Counted from the stretch's first letter, positions 1-9,684 are shown. The stretch: DNA of 64,000 nt from Bradyrhizobium betae (GCF_004123905.1 NZ_MZXW01000047.1:62001-126000), one strand, 5' to 3'. Program-made: numbers and translations. Notes: generated from the letters alone by a model not told the origin.

Positions 1-1
1 C

Positions 2-3000
2 GACCAGCCGCCGGTCCCTGAGCTGCCACCCCGTGACGCTCAACGCCGCTTTCAGCTGGTTTTCCGGCGCTTTCTCGCAGTGTTCGCCCGGCCGGAGCAC
101 CCGCTGGCGCTGTTCCTCGACGATTTGCAATGGCTCGACTCGGCAACGCTCGACCTGCTGGAGGATTTGTTGACCCAGCCGGACGCGCAGCATCTGATGT
201 TGATCGGGGCTTACCGGGACAACGAGGTCAATTCCGCCCATCCTCTGATCCGCAAGCTCGAAGCGATCCGCAAGGCGGGTGCGGTCGTGCACGAAATCAT
301 CCTTGCGCCTCTCGCCTGTGAAGACCTGGAACGGTTGATTGGCGATGCTCTTCACTGCGAACCCGAACGCGTCATCGCGCTGGCAGAACTGATTCATGAG
401 AAGACGGCGGGCAATCCATTCTTCGCCATTCAGTTGATCTCCGTACTTGTCGAGGAGGGTCTGCTCACATTCGATTATGGTGAAGGGCGATGGTCCTGGG
501 ACCTGAACAGCATTCGTGCCAAGGGTTATACCGACAACGTCGCTGATCTCATGGCGGCGAAGCTGAGCCGCCTGCCGCCAGCGACTCAGAAGGTTCTCGG
601 CAAGTTAGTCTGCCTGGGGCATGCTGCCGAGTCGGAAACGATAGCGCTGGTTCACGAGGCGAACTACGAAGCGACAAACGTAGCACTGTGGGAAGCTGTT
701 CGGGTCGGCCTCGTCCTTCGTTCCGGCGGCACGTACGCATTCCTCCACGATCGCGTCCAAGAGGCGGCCTATACGCTCGTCGCCGAGGAGGAGCGGGCCA
801 TGGCGCATCTTCGCATTGGCCGATTACTTGCCGCGCGCACCCCACCGGAGCACCTCAAAGAGAACATCTTCGACATCGTGCACCAGTTCGGCCGTGGCGC
901 GGCGCTGATCAGCACAGAGCGGGAGCGCGAGCAGGTCGCCACATTCAATCTAATGGCAGGTAAGCGCGCCAAGGCGGCAACCGCCTACGCCGCAGCCCTG
1001 CGGTATTTTGTCGTCGGAAGCCTGCTGCTGGGGGAGAATGGTTGGGAGCGGTGCTACCAGCTCACCTTCGACCTCGAACTCAACAGGGGCGAGTGCGAAT
1101 ACCTGACCGGGGAATTGGCGGCAGCGGAAGAACGGCTCTCGCAACTGTCGACGCAGGCGCGGACCATTGTTCACGCCGCCGCAGGCGCTTGCGTGCGCAT
1201 CAATCTGTATACGACCCTCGACCGGAGCAATAGGGCCGTCGAGGTAGGGCTGGAATATCTCCGCCGGGTTGACGCCAGATGGCCGCAGCACGCGACAGCC
1301 CAGGACGTCCAGCAGGAGCATGATTGGCTGCGGCAACGGCTCGGCTCCGGCTCGATCGAGGGGCTGCTCGACCTGCCGCTGATGACCGATCCCGACCGGC
1401 GCGCAACCATGGACGTGCTTACGGTACTAACATCGCCCGCCTTGTTCACCGATTTGAATCTTTTCCGCCTCGTTGTCGGCCGGATGGCGAGCCTCAGCCT
1501 GGAGTATGGCAACAGCGACGGATCGTCCCTTGCGTATGCATGGTTGGGTGGTGTGCTCGGGACACACTTCTGCGATTACCAGGCAGGTTTCCGCTTCGGG
1601 AAGCTTGGCCTGGATCTGGTTGAGAAGCGTGGTCTTGATCGGTTCCGAGCTCGCGTCTACCTGGTTTTCGCAGTCCATGTCGCGCACTGGACGCAGCCCT
1701 TGGCCACGAGCCGCGCCTTCCTGCGGCGCGCTTTCGAGGCCGCACAGGAAGCGGGCGATCTTTCTTATGCCGCTTACAGTTGCATTGACCTGACGGCAAA
1801 CCTCTTCGCCTCCGGTGCTCCACTCGACCAAGTCGAACGAGAGGCCGAAATAGGGATGAAATTCGCGCAGGACGTGGGCTTTGGTCTTGCCGGCAACAAT
1901 CTTACTGTACAATTTAGGCTGGTCCGAATGTTGCGTGGACTGACACTGGACTTTGGTTCCTTCAATGACGCAAAGTTCGACGAAAGCCGCTTCGTACAGC
2001 GATTTGAAAACAATCGCGGGCTGAGCATTTGCGCGTGCTGGTATTGGATTCGCAAGCTGCAAGCCGGCGTCTACGGCAGCGACTCCGTACGTGCGATCAC
2101 GGCGGCAACGAAGCTCGCGCCGCTGCTGTGGACAGCGCCCACGCAAGTGGAGCAGTCTGAATATCAATTCTATGGCGCCCTTGCGCGGGCGGCACGGTAT
2201 GATGAAGCTCCGGCCGAGGAGCGATCCCAGCATTTGGCGGCGCTGGCGGATCATTACAGGCAGATGGCTGTTTGGGCGGAAAATTGTCCGGAGAATTTCG
2301 GGAGCCGCGTTGCACTTGTCGGCGCAGAGATCGCCCGGATCGAAGGCCGTGAGTTCGATGCTGCTAGTCTCTACGAGCAAGCGATCGGCTCGGCCCGCGC
2401 AAATGGCTTTATTCACAATGAGGCGCTCGCTTACGAACTGGCCGCACGCTTTTACGCGGCGCGGGGGTTCAAGCAGATCGCGGAGCTGTATCTGCAGAAC
2501 GCCCGCTACGGTTATCTCCGTTGGGGGGCCATCGGGAAGGTGCGACAACTTGACGAGACGTATCCAGACCTCAGACAGGAAGACTCACTTCCCGGCTCGA
2601 TGAGCACCATTGGTGCGCCGGTTGAACACCTCGACCTCACGACGGTGATCAAGGTGTCGCAAGCCGTCTCGAGCGAGATCGTTCTCGAAAAACTGCTCGA
2701 CACGCTCATGCGCACCGCGATTGAGCAAGCGGGTGCCGAGCGAGGTTTGCTGATTGTTTCACAGGAAAACGAGCAACGGATCGCAGCGGAAGCCGTAACG
2801 AGTGGTGATACGATTATCGTGCGCCTGCCTGACCAGCCTGTGACCGCAACGGCGCTGCCGGAAGCGCTCGTTCGGACCGTCCTTCGCAAGCGGGAGGCCT
2901 TGATACTCGACGATGCCGCGGTTGAACCCGCCTTTGCCGCCGATCCCTACATTCGGCAGCACCAATGCCGGTCCATTCTCTGCGTTCCTTTAATCAATCA

Positions 3001-4627
3001 GAGCAATCTCATCGGCGTGCTCTACCTTGAAAACAACCTAGCCCCCAGAGTCTTCGCGCCAGCCCGGATCGCGGCACTGAAGCTGCTCGCCTCGCAGGCC
3101 GCCATCGCGCTGGAAAATGCGAGTTTGTACCGCGATCTCAGCGAACGCGAAGCGAAGATCCGACGCCTGGTCGACGCCAACATCATCGGGATCATCATCT
3201 GGGAGCGTGGCGGCCGGATTCTGGAAGCCAATGACGCGTTTCTCCGCATCGTGGGATACGATCGGGCGGATCTCGTTTCACGCCGCCTGCGCTGGACCGA
3301 CTTCACACCGTCGGAATGGCCCGGCAGCCATGAGCGATGGTGGATCCCGGAGCAAAAGATGATGGGGAGCGGACAGCCGTTCGAGAAGGAGTACCTCCGG
3401 AAAGATGGCAGCCGTGTTCCCGTGCTGGTCGGTGTAGCGAGCTTCGAAGAACGTAAGGATCATGGAGTATCTTTCGTCGTCGATCTTACCGACCGCAAGC
3501 AGGCTGAACTAAGTCTGCGGGAGAGCGAGGAGCGCTTTCGCACGCTCGTACAATTCTCCTTCGACGTGTACTGGGAATCGGATGCGCAGCATCGCTTCAT
3601 CCGTCAGGATTTCGCGAAAGGCCTTGCAGACCCGCCGGCGCCGGGCTCTGAAATCGGCAAGACAAGGTGGGAGGTGCCCTACTTGGAGCCTGACGCGGAG
3701 GCCTGGCGCAAGCACCGGGAGACCCTCGAGGCCCACCTGCCTTTCCGCGACTTTGAGCTCGCGCGACCCGCCGACGACGGCGGCAAGCGCTACATATCCG
3801 TTTCGGGCCTGCCGGTGTTTGATAAGGCGGGGCGCTTCATCGGCTACCGAGGCGTCGCGCGGCACATCACCGAGCGCAAACGAGCAGAAGAGGCGCTGCG
3901 GGACATGCAAATGAAGCTGGCGCACGCGAACCGCGTCTCCACCATGGGCCAGCTTTTGGCCTCGATCACCCACGAAGTGAAACAGCCGATCGGCGCAGCA
4001 CGTAACAACGCGCGTGCCGCCCTGAATTTTATGGACAAAATTCCGCCAGATCTGGGCGAGGTCACGGAAGCGCTCGGCTGTGTGGTGGACGATGCCGATC
4101 GAGCGGGAGACATCATCGACCGCATCCGAGATCACATCGAGAAGGCGCCGCCCCGGAGAGAGTGCCTGGATATCAACGCGGGTATCCGCGATATGATTGA
4201 GCTCACCCGCGACGAATGGGTGAAAAACGGCATCTCAATGCAGGCAGACCTTGCGGACGGCTTGCCGCTCATTGAGGGCGACCGGGTACAGCTGCAACAA
4301 GTGATCCTCAATCTGATCGTGAATGCCGTCGAGGCTATGAGCGACGCCGGCGACGGGACGCGAGAGTTGCTCGTCAGCAGCCGGAAGGCTGACCCGGGAG
4401 ACGTGCTCGTAACGGTGCGAGATTCGGGTCCGGGACTGGCGCCGGAGACTCTCGATCACGTTTTCGAAGCCTTCTACACGACGAAGCCTGGCGGTTTGGG
4501 GATGGGCCTATCGATCTGCCGTTCGATCATCGAAGCGCACGGCGGCCGATTATGGGCGAGCGCGAACCTGCCCCGCGGCGCCAGCTTTCAATTCGCCCTG
4601 CCAGCGATCGCGGACACCGCGTCGTAA
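2..4627 (+). CDS. STAND-ATPase / GAF / PAS hybrid sensor histidine kinase (5' partial)
   Basis: The frame is open to the first base of the window, so the start lies upstream; the GTG at 80 is internal because a Walker B-like stretch (LFLDDLQWLD, nt about 110-139) needs an upstream Walker A. Order seen: C-terminal half of an AAA/STAND ATPase, a long helical repeat region (to about nt 2600), GAF (about 2640-3110), two PAS domains (about 3150-3510 and 3530-3890), HisKA with phospho-acceptor His at 3971-3973 in a THEVKQPI motif, and a HATPase_c domain with N box (about 4300), DSGPG (about 4423) and GLGMGL. Such proteins often begin with a Ser/Thr-kinase-like domain, which cannot be checked here. 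No receiver gene follows directly; the partner is unknown. The kinase core closely resembles those at 13.4 and 58.2 kb. Confidence 0.93.
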   Translation, partial: DQPPVPELPPRDAQRRFQLVFRRFLAVFARPEHPLALFLDDLQWLDSATLDLLEDLLTQPDAQHLMLIGAYRDNEVNSAHPLIRKLEAIRKAGAVVHEIILAPLACEDLERLIGDALHCEPERVIALAELIHEKTAGNPFFAIQLISVLVEEGLLTFDYGEGRWSWDLNSIRAKGYTDNVADLMAAKLSRLPPATQKVLGKLVCLGHAAESETIALVHEANYEATNVALWEAVRVGLVLRSGGTYAFLHDRVQEAAYTLVAEEERAMAHLRIGRLLAARTPPEHLKENIFDIVHQFGRGAALISTEREREQVATFNLMAGKRAKAATAYAAALRYFVVGSLLLGENGWERCYQLTFDLELNRGECEYLTGELAAAEERLSQLSTQARTIVHAAAGACVRINLYTTLDRSNRAVEVGLEYLRRVDARWPQHATAQDVQQEHDWLRQRLGSGSIEGLLDLPLMTDPDRRATMDVLTVLTSPALFTDLNLFRLVVGRMASLSLEYGNSDGSSLAYAWLGGVLGTHFCDYQAGFRFGKLGLDLVEKRGLDRFRARVYLVFAVHVAHWTQPLATSRAFLRRAFEAAQEAGDLSYAAYSCIDLTANLFASGAPLDQVEREAEIGMKFAQDVGFGLAGNNLTVQFRLVRMLRGLTLDFGSFNDAKFDESRFVQRFENNRGLSICACWYWIRKLQAGVYGSDSVRAITAATKLAPLLWTAPTQVEQSEYQFYGALARAARYDEAPAEERSQHLAALADHYRQMAVWAENCPENFGSRVALVGAEIARIEGREFDAASLYEQAIGSARANGFIHNEALAYELAARFYAARGFKQIAELYLQNARYGYLRWGAIGKVRQLDETYPDLRQEDSLPGSMSTIGAPVEHLDLTTVIKVSQAVSSEIVLEKLLDTLMRTAIEQAGAERGLLIVSQENEQRIAAEAVTSGDTIIVRLPDQPVTATALPEALVRTVLRKREALILDDAAVEPAFAADPYIRQHQCRSILCVPLINQSNLIGVLYLENNLAPRVFAPARIAALKLLASQAAIALENASLYRDLSEREAKIRRLVDANIIGIIIWERGGRILEANDAFLRIVGYDRADLVSRRLRWTDFTPSEWPGSHERWWIPEQKMMGSGQPFEKEYLRKDGSRVPVLVGVASFEERKDHGVSFVVDLTDRKQAELSLRESEERFRTLVQFSFDVYWESDAQHRFIRQDFAKGLADPPAPGSEIGKTRWEVPYLEPDAEAWRKHRETLEAHLPFRDFELARPADDGGKRYISVSGLPVFDKAGRFIGYRGVARHITERKRAEEALRDMQMKLAHANRVSTMGQLLASITHEVKQPIGAARNNARAALNFMDKIPPDLGEVTEALGCVVDDADRAGDIIDRIRDHIEKAPPRRECLDINAGIRDMIELTRDEWVKNGISMQADLADGLPLIEGDRVQLQQVILNLIVNAVEAMSDAGDGTRELLVSSRKADPGDVLVTVRDSGPGLAPETLDHVFEAFYTTKPGGLGMGLSICRSIIEAHGGRLWASANLPRGASFQFALPAIADTAS

Positions 4628-4681
4628 TGCTGCACTCGCGAGCCGTCCCAAAGAACAGGCAACTCGACGGCGAGCTCTGCT

Positions 4682-4725
4682 GTAGATCATTCGCGTCGAT
4701 TTTGGACAATCCGAAATAGATCTAC
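4682..4725. promoter_or_regulatory. inverted repeat GTAGATC...GATCTAC
   Basis: Seven-base arms (4682-4688 and 4719-4725) are separated by 30 bases just downstream of the histidine kinase gene and upstream of no plus-strand gene. It could be a weak hairpin or operator; the spacing is long and no known motif was recognised. Confidence 0.15.
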
Positions 4726-4847
4726 TACGGGGGTAATCTCGGAAGTACCGGTTCTACGGTTTTGCCTGTTGAGGGCGTCGGTTTGGAAGTGTATCACGCG
4801 ACCAGACGGAGCCTCGAACGAGGCTACGCTAGTCGCGGCTTCCCCTC

Positions 4848-5057
4848 CTAAGCGCTCCTGCTATCCGAATTGCCGATCACACATCGCCATGCTGCCAGGC
4901 GCTCGCCAGGATGTTGCTTCATCCACTCGGCGAGCTGCGGCGCGCCCATAAGGCAGGACTGCATCGACACGTTAGCGGAGTCCGAGGTGGTGACGGTCTT
5001 CTCGTGGCAGTTTGTCGGCGAAGAGAGACTGCAAAGCACGGCGATGATCTTGATCAC
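4848..5057 (-). CDS. small Cys-containing conserved-type protein
   Basis: 69 residues with a short hydrophobic N-terminus (MIKIIAVLCSL), four cysteines and a C-terminal block APQLAEWMKQHPGERL followed by WRCVIG. The pattern resembles small rhizobial proteins of unknown function, possibly exported; this is recollection of family appearance, not a search result. Its ATG overlaps the TGA of the gene upstream (ATGA at 5057-5054), so it is probably translated by coupling with that gene. No function is assigned. Confidence 0.6.
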   Translation of the reverse strand: MIKIIAVLCSLSSPTNCHEKTVTTSDSANVSMQSCLMGAPQLAEWMKQHPGERLAAWRCVIGNSDSRSA

Positions 5058-5260
5058 GGCAGGAGAATCCCGTTGCTACGATGGACGTCGGCGTCGCTGA
5101 CCGTATAATTGATCGGTGCCCTGTCCCGATGTTCGTTGAACAAATCAATTGCCGGAAATATGCTGTCATATATCGCGCGGGCCCCTCGAATGAGACGGGC
5201 GCGCTCGCGCTCAGACTTCGGGACAAATCGAACAGTTTCGTCCATATCCGCTCCACACAC
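5054..5260 (-). CDS. small basic hypothetical protein
   Basis: 68 residues, or 64 from the internal ATG at 5248 that begins MDETVRFVPKSERERARLI. It is charged and helix-prone (RGARAIYDSIFPA) with no signal peptide or membrane segment. It is the first gene of a two-gene unit whose stop overlaps the start of the next gene by ATGA. The length and motif resemble conserved Bradyrhizobium proteins of unknown role. The 115-residue frame overlapping it on the same strand looks like a shadow. Confidence 0.55.
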   Translation of the reverse strand: MCGADMDETVRFVPKSERERARLIRGARAIYDSIFPAIDLFNEHRDRAPINYTVSDADVHRSNGILLP

Positions 5261-5464
5261 CGGTTACACGAGTAATCCGCAATTAGAGAACACGTCCGCC
5301 ATAAACTGATGTCACTCATCTTCGATTTAGAGACAGCAATCCCGACTTTGACGCTCTGCAGGCGATCGCGAACGGCAAAGTCTGGACCGCGCCCAGCATA
5401 TCCCTACCTTCGCCACGCATTTTTCCGCAGTTGAGCCGTGGTGCTGCCGATCAGGCCACATAAG

Positions 5465-5675
5465 TCAATCGCCTTCAGCGTTAGCAGCCGATCGAGCGGC
5501 TACTTTGGTCGCATCAACATGCGAGGCGTTCTCAGCTCGCCGCTGGTAGTCGTCGGCAAGGCCCTTAAGCTGACCCGCAATCGCTCGGTCGGTCATGGCC
5601 TGGGCAGCGCGAAGCAAAGTCTCTGCTGTTTTTCAGGTATTCCTTGCCTCGTTGCGAGATCTGCTGAATCGTCAT
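5465..5675 (-). pseudogene. small helical protein, frameshifted
   Basis: From ATG 5675 the frame reads MTIQQISQRGKEYLKNSRD, then goes out of frame. One base earlier in phase it continues as LLRAAQAMTDRAIAGQLKG, then a DDYQRRAE block, to TGA at 5467-5465. One extra A/T in the run at 5616-5618 accounts for the break. The restored product would be about 69 residues, mostly helical. The ATG overlaps the stop of the upstream gene (ATGA, 5675-5672), matching the coupling of the intact pair at 5.0 kb. A sequencing error could also explain the shift. Confidence 0.5.
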
Positions 5676-5893
5676 AAGGCTCTCGCACGGTTCCGTGTCG
5701 CTTGGTCTGAAGCGGGTTGGCGCCAGGGCAGCCAATTTCGGTCACTTGCCCGGCGATCTCTGAATCGATCGACGCACTTCTTGGAACAAAGAGGGGCTCG
5801 GCACGAGTAGTACCGAACGAGACCAAACCTGCCATCACAGACCGCGCATCGCGCGGCTCTGCCACATGTGAGACTGTCGGAGCAGTTCGGCAT
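5672..5893 (-). CDS. small putative zinc-binding protein
   Basis: 73 residues with a CxxC pair (CAVC, residues about 17-20) and a second cluster CRAPLCSKKC followed by VDRFRDRR, suggestive of a small zinc finger of the FCS type. No enzyme domain fits. It is the first gene of a coupled pair with the frameshifted gene downstream and lies about 150 bases downstream of a near-perfect palindrome (6042-6069). Zinc binding is inference from cysteine spacing only. The overlapping 90-residue frame is judged a shadow. Confidence 0.6.
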   Translation of the reverse strand: MPNCSDSLTCGRAARCAVCDGRFGLVRYYSCRAPLCSKKCVDRFRDRRASDRNWLPWRQPASDQATRNRARAL

Positions 5894-6358
5894 TGTCGAC
5901 TCCTCTTGGTGTTATCGTCGTGGCTCGTCGATCATTCTTCTTGCATCCACCGCATCTCTTTCGGTGTTCGCTTTTCCGCCAAATCCCACTTAAGATGATC
6001 GCGAGCCTCGATTCAATTGAACGTGGGTACTCGTCGTGGAGCCTAAGTCATCTTCGAATGATACTTAGGCTTAGGCCGGTCACATCTGTCGATGCGGCAC
6101 TTCGATTTGCCGGCGGTATGGGGATCATGCTCCTGTCGTGGTCTCTAGCGTATCGTACACACCTGGGGACTCTTTGATCACTCGTGACCCGTTTAGCGGA
6201 ACAATGTGGTTTCGCTCTTTCCCCTCGACAGAGGCAAGTCATATCGTCCGCCATTCTCCGGGATCGCAGCAATTCAGCGAATGCTCGCTACGGCGTTAGC
6301 TCCGGAGGAACGCATTTCCTTACGCGGCCCGGCGCTCATAAGTCCGTACGTCCATCTT
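5894..6358. other. intergenic, 465 bp, no convincing gene
   Basis: Short frames on both strands lack family features. The only structure seen is the palindrome at 6042-6069. It probably carries the promoter of the minus-strand pair starting at 5893. Confidence 0.5.
6042..6069. promoter_or_regulatory. palindromic operator candidate CCTAAGT-N14-ACTTAGG
   Basis: Seven-base perfect arms (6042-6048 and 6063-6069) flank a core with central TTCGAA, giving a 28-bp near-palindrome. It lies about 150 bp upstream of the minus-strand small-gene pair. The size suits a dimeric response regulator of the FixJ/NarL class; which protein binds is unknown. Confidence 0.45.
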
Positions 6359-7426
6359 TCACCCGACTTCGCCCCCCGGACGGCTGCCGACTAACCAATC
6401 GTCGGGTCGTCTGGCGGACCTTGGCTCTTGTCTCATGCTGAAGAGACGGATTGGCTCCTTGCAGCCGCGCAATAGGTGGACACCCTCGTCGACAAACGCT
6501 TTTGCGATCTCTGGACTGCCCTCTACCAACAACGCCTCCACGAAATTTTCGGTAACCAGCACCGGAGCATCGATAATTCGGCAATGCGCTTCAACGCGGC
6601 TCGCGATATTCACGGTGTCGCCGACCAAGGTGAGCTCGAGCCGCCTTTCGCTGCCGACATCTCCCTGGACGACCTCGCCGCAGTGAATGCCGACGGCGAT
6701 GCGGACGGCAGCCTTGTTGCAGCGGACGCGCCGCTGGTTCCAGCATTCGATTGAGTTCACGATTTCCAGAGCACACAGAGCCGCATTTGTCGCATCTCGC
6801 CGACTCGTCAGGGGCGGGCCAAAAAATGCCATCAGCCCGTCGCCCAGATATTTGTCAACCGATCCATGATTCGAGAAAACCGCCTCGCTCAACAATTGAA
6901 GCAGATCGCGCAGCATGCTGATGACAACGTCCGGAGACTTTCCGGACGAATACGCGGTAAAACCTATCATATCGACAAAAAGCACCGTGGCGGGTTGGCG
7001 ACGTGCAAAGGAAAATGGAGCACGAATGTCGACAAGCTGGTCGACAATCTTCGGCGAGAAGAAGCGAGTGAGGTTTGCTCGCTGCCGCTCAACTTCCTCG
7101 ACGCGCAGATTTGCCGAGACGTTCCGGAGCACCAGGATGGTGGCAATCAGGATCGAAATCAGGCTCACGCCAAACCGCAACGGGGCGACTCCATCCGCCT
7201 CAAATCCGTGCATGAGCGCGTAGCTGAGGACCGTAAGGAGTGCACAGGTGACGCCCGTGGTCACGATGCCGCGGCGATGTAGGTCATGAGCGGAAACCAA
7301 GACAACGATCACGTACAGGGACGCCACTGCAAAGTGGAGGGACGTCAGCGTATCGATAAGAAAAATGCCGGCCGCGAGCGCGACCGCCACGGAAAGAGAA
7401 CGGAGCCCGGCAAGACAACGCAGCAT
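6359..7426 (-). CDS. membrane-anchored class III adenylate/guanylate cyclase
   Basis: 355 residues. The N-terminal ~120 residues hold several hydrophobic segments (for example VAVALAAGIFLIDTL and LISILIATILVL), then a linker with RFFSPKIVDQLVD, then a cyclase homology domain (about 145-320). Metal-binding aspartates are visible in VLFVDMIGFT and DKYLGDGLMAFFG, and the end of the catalytic core in LTLVGDTVNIASRVEA. It would make cAMP (or cGMP) at the membrane in response to an unknown signal. It stands alone, 222 bp downstream of opgC on the same strand. Substrate specificity was not resolved. Confidence 0.9.
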   Translation of the reverse strand: MLRCLAGLRSLSVAVALAAGIFLIDTLTSLHFAVASLYVIVVLVSAHDLHRRGIVTTGVTCALLTVLSYALMHGFEADGVAPLRFGVSLISILIATILVLRNVSANLRVEEVERQRANLTRFFSPKIVDQLVDIRAPFSFARRQPATVLFVDMIGFTAYSSGKSPDVVISMLRDLLQLLSEAVFSNHGSVDKYLGDGLMAFFGPPLTSRRDATNAALCALEIVNSIECWNQRRVRCNKAAVRIAVGIHCGEVVQGDVGSERRLELTLVGDTVNIASRVEAHCRIIDAPVLVTENFVEALLVEGSPEIAKAFVDEGVHLLRGCKEPIRLFSMRQEPRSARRPDDWLVGSRPGGEVG

Positions 7427-7648
7427 CGAATCATCGCTTTCCCTTCGACGGATCGGCTAACTACGGGCCGCCGCCGACCTCCGAAGTGGCCGCTCGGCTT
7501 CGGAGCCGTACGCTAAGGCAAGAACTCGGACCGTCGAGACGTGCATGGCTCATTACCGCCCATCCTAGGCCATTCGCCGGTCGGACGAGACTTGAAACCA
7601 ATGCCGTCCGCCCGAGTATAGTGCTTCCCAACGCGGCCTAGGCACCTC

Positions 7649-8809
7649 TCAACCCGCCACTGCGACAATCGGCTTACTCTTCGCCGGTGCTTTATCCGCG
7701 TTCTTCGACCAGGACCGGTAGTACGCCAGCGCGGTCATCATCAGGATCCCGACAATGCTGACCACGATCTGGATCCAGGTCGCGCCGGAACTCTCGACCA
7801 GAACGACATGTGCAGCAAAGGACAGGAATATCCCGGCGCAAAACACTTCAAGCGACTGCTGACCGCATTTGATCGCGGGCCGAAACATCCGCCATTCGAG
7901 CCCTGGCCAATCGCGTGGCAGCAAACGAACGACAAAGAACGCGAACACAACAAAGTGCAGCAGGCGATAAGGCGCGAGGTTGGTCTTGTCGTTCGGATTG
8001 AACGCACCATAGATATCCGGCGGGATCAGTGCGCGCAGTTCGTCAGACCGGGCCGCCATTGTCATCACCAGAGCGAAAAGAAGATAGCCGATGCCGAGCA
8101 CCAACGCGGTACGCGACCGGATGAACGGCATCGCCTGTGCCGACCCACCAAGCGCGAACCAAGCCCCGAACGTAAACAGAAACTGCCATGCGAATGGATT
8201 GAAATACCAGACGCCAGTTGGATAGGCTGCAACGTTCCATCCGAAGTACCTGGCCATCAAATAGAGCAAGGCCGAAGCGGCCAGCGTCATATTGGGTCTG
8301 CGCAGCATCAGCCATAGTATCGGGGGGAAGACGCCCATCAGAACGATGTAAAGCGGCAGCACATCCATGTTCACAGGCTTGAAGCGAAGCATCAATCCCT
8401 CGAACAAAAACGGCGCGGGATTTGCCAGGAAACCCCGTATGTTAAAGTCGTCCGTAAAACTGGAGTTGCCATAACTCTGCGCGACATATCCGATTTCGGC
8501 GAGGTAGAGCACGAAAAGGAATACGTGAGCGACGTAGATCTGCCAGACGCGCTTGAGAAGCCTCGATGCGCCGATGATAAACCCGCGTTCGAGCATCATC
8601 CGCGCGAAGACAAAGGCGACAGTGTAACCGGAAATGAAGATGAAGAGATCCGCAGCATCGCTGAAGCCATAGTTCCGCGTTGTCACCCAGTTCACGATGT
8701 TGTTGGGGATATGATCGAGGAAGATTCCCCAGTTTGCCACACCTCGGAACAGGTCCAGCCGGAGATCACGGCCTTTCGTCGGCAGCGTAGCGAGACTCTT
8801 CATCGTCAA
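7649..8809 (-). CDS. opgC: OpgC family membrane acyltransferase
   Basis: 386 residues, almost entirely membrane segments (about ten), starting RDLRLDLFRGVANWGIFLDH, the opening typical of OpgC/acyltransferase-3 proteins. It is followed by FIFISGYTVAFVFARMM. OpgC proteins substitute osmoregulated periplasmic (cyclic) glucans, with succinyl groups in enterobacteria and other groups in rhizobia. The double start MTMKS is kept as given; the second ATG is equally possible. No glucan synthase is nearby, so it acts as a stand-alone modifier. The length matches the family. Confidence 0.88.
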   Translation of the reverse strand: MTMKSLATLPTKGRDLRLDLFRGVANWGIFLDHIPNNIVNWVTTRNYGFSDAADLFIFISGYTVAFVFARMMLERGFIIGASRLLKRVWQIYVAHVFLFVLYLAEIGYVAQSYGNSSFTDDFNIRGFLANPAPFLFEGLMLRFKPVNMDVLPLYIVLMGVFPPILWLMLRRPNMTLAASALLYLMARYFGWNVAAYPTGVWYFNPFAWQFLFTFGAWFALGGSAQAMPFIRSRTALVLGIGYLLFALVMTMAARSDELRALIPPDIYGAFNPNDKTNLAPYRLLHFVVFAFFVVRLLPRDWPGLEWRMFRPAIKCGQQSLEVFCAGIFLSFAAHVVLVESSGATWIQIVVSIVGILMMTALAYYRSWSKNADKAPAKSKPIVAVAG

Positions 8810-9016
8810 TGCACCGAAGCTCCAACGCGCGGCATCAGGTCCGCCACTTGCTTACCCGCGCAGCGCCCATAGAGCCTACGCCGGCATTTCGACGCTATCG
8901 CGCCGAGCATCGCTGCCCGACTACTACGCGTATTGTACAATCGTGCGCATGCTTGATTAGCTCTCGTTCAAGGGAAGTCGATTCGGAGCAGGATGACACC
9001 GACAGAAGCATGACCT

Positions 9017-9604
9017 TTAATTTGCTTCCGGGGAATGCCAGCCTATCGATGTGTCACGACGTACGACCCGATTACGCGAGGGCCTCGACATCGAGCGCCT
9101 CTCTGTCTGCTCAAACCAACAGCACACCTCGACCGACTTCTGGAACCCGTTGGGACCGCGCGCTCTTGCCACGTGAGCGGATGCTACCGACCTGGCCCTC
9201 CTATGCTTGGCTCGCACGTTCGGCAGATAGGCACCAACCGGCCGAGCATCTGGTTTTGGTTGCGCCACAGGGTTAGCCACGGGGTTTACACCCGTTAGAT
9301 CTGTCATTTCGTCGGGCAGACGCTCGACGAGATCTCGCGCCGACGCCATGTCGATGGATGGTGGCGAGAATGTGGAGTGGTTGGTATCCAGAACAACCTT
9401 CTCCGGCCATTTGCGAGCGGATTCGATCCGGATGGACGCGCTATCGATGATCGCCGGTCGATCAGGAAACCGGTCCGGCAGCTCCGGCAACGAGCAGCCG
9501 GCTATCAGCAGAAGAACGGCGAGTGTGCTCCCGCAAACCCCAAAATATCCTGCCACAGGCAACGTGGTAAGCTCAGGCAATCTGAGCGATCTCGATTGAC
9601 CCAT
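9017..9604 (-). CDS. hypothetical protein with N-terminal anchor or lipobox
   Basis: 195 residues. Residues about 25-38 are hydrophobic (STLAVLLLIAGCSLPE) and end in a lipobox-like IAGC, so it may be a lipoprotein or single-pass anchored protein. Then comes a motif seen in many rhizobial small proteins (RIESARKWPEKVVLDTN). The C-terminal third is basic and low in recognisable structure (RRSMSRPSRNRVVRRD) and may be a frame-shifted tail. No function is recognised. Confidence 0.5.
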   Translation of the reverse strand: MGQSRSLRLPELTTLPVAGYFGVCGSTLAVLLLIAGCSLPELPDRFPDRPAIIDSASIRIESARKWPEKVVLDTNHSTFSPPSIDMASARDLVERLPDEMTDLTGVNPVANPVAQPKPDARPVGAYLPNVRAKHRRARSVASAHVARARGPNGFQKSVEVCCWFEQTERRSMSRPSRNRVVRRDTSIGWHSPEAN

Positions 9605-9684
9605 GACAGCAATGCTTGGCCGCGTTCACACAGTGTAGAAAATCCACCAGGGTGCCTCACCGCGCTCTGGGAAAGCAACCTTGA

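Noticed and set aside
1427..2548. 373-codon minus-strand open frame
   Set aside because: Lies wholly antisense to the STAND/histidine kinase gene; high-GC codon bias creates such shadows and no domain is visible.
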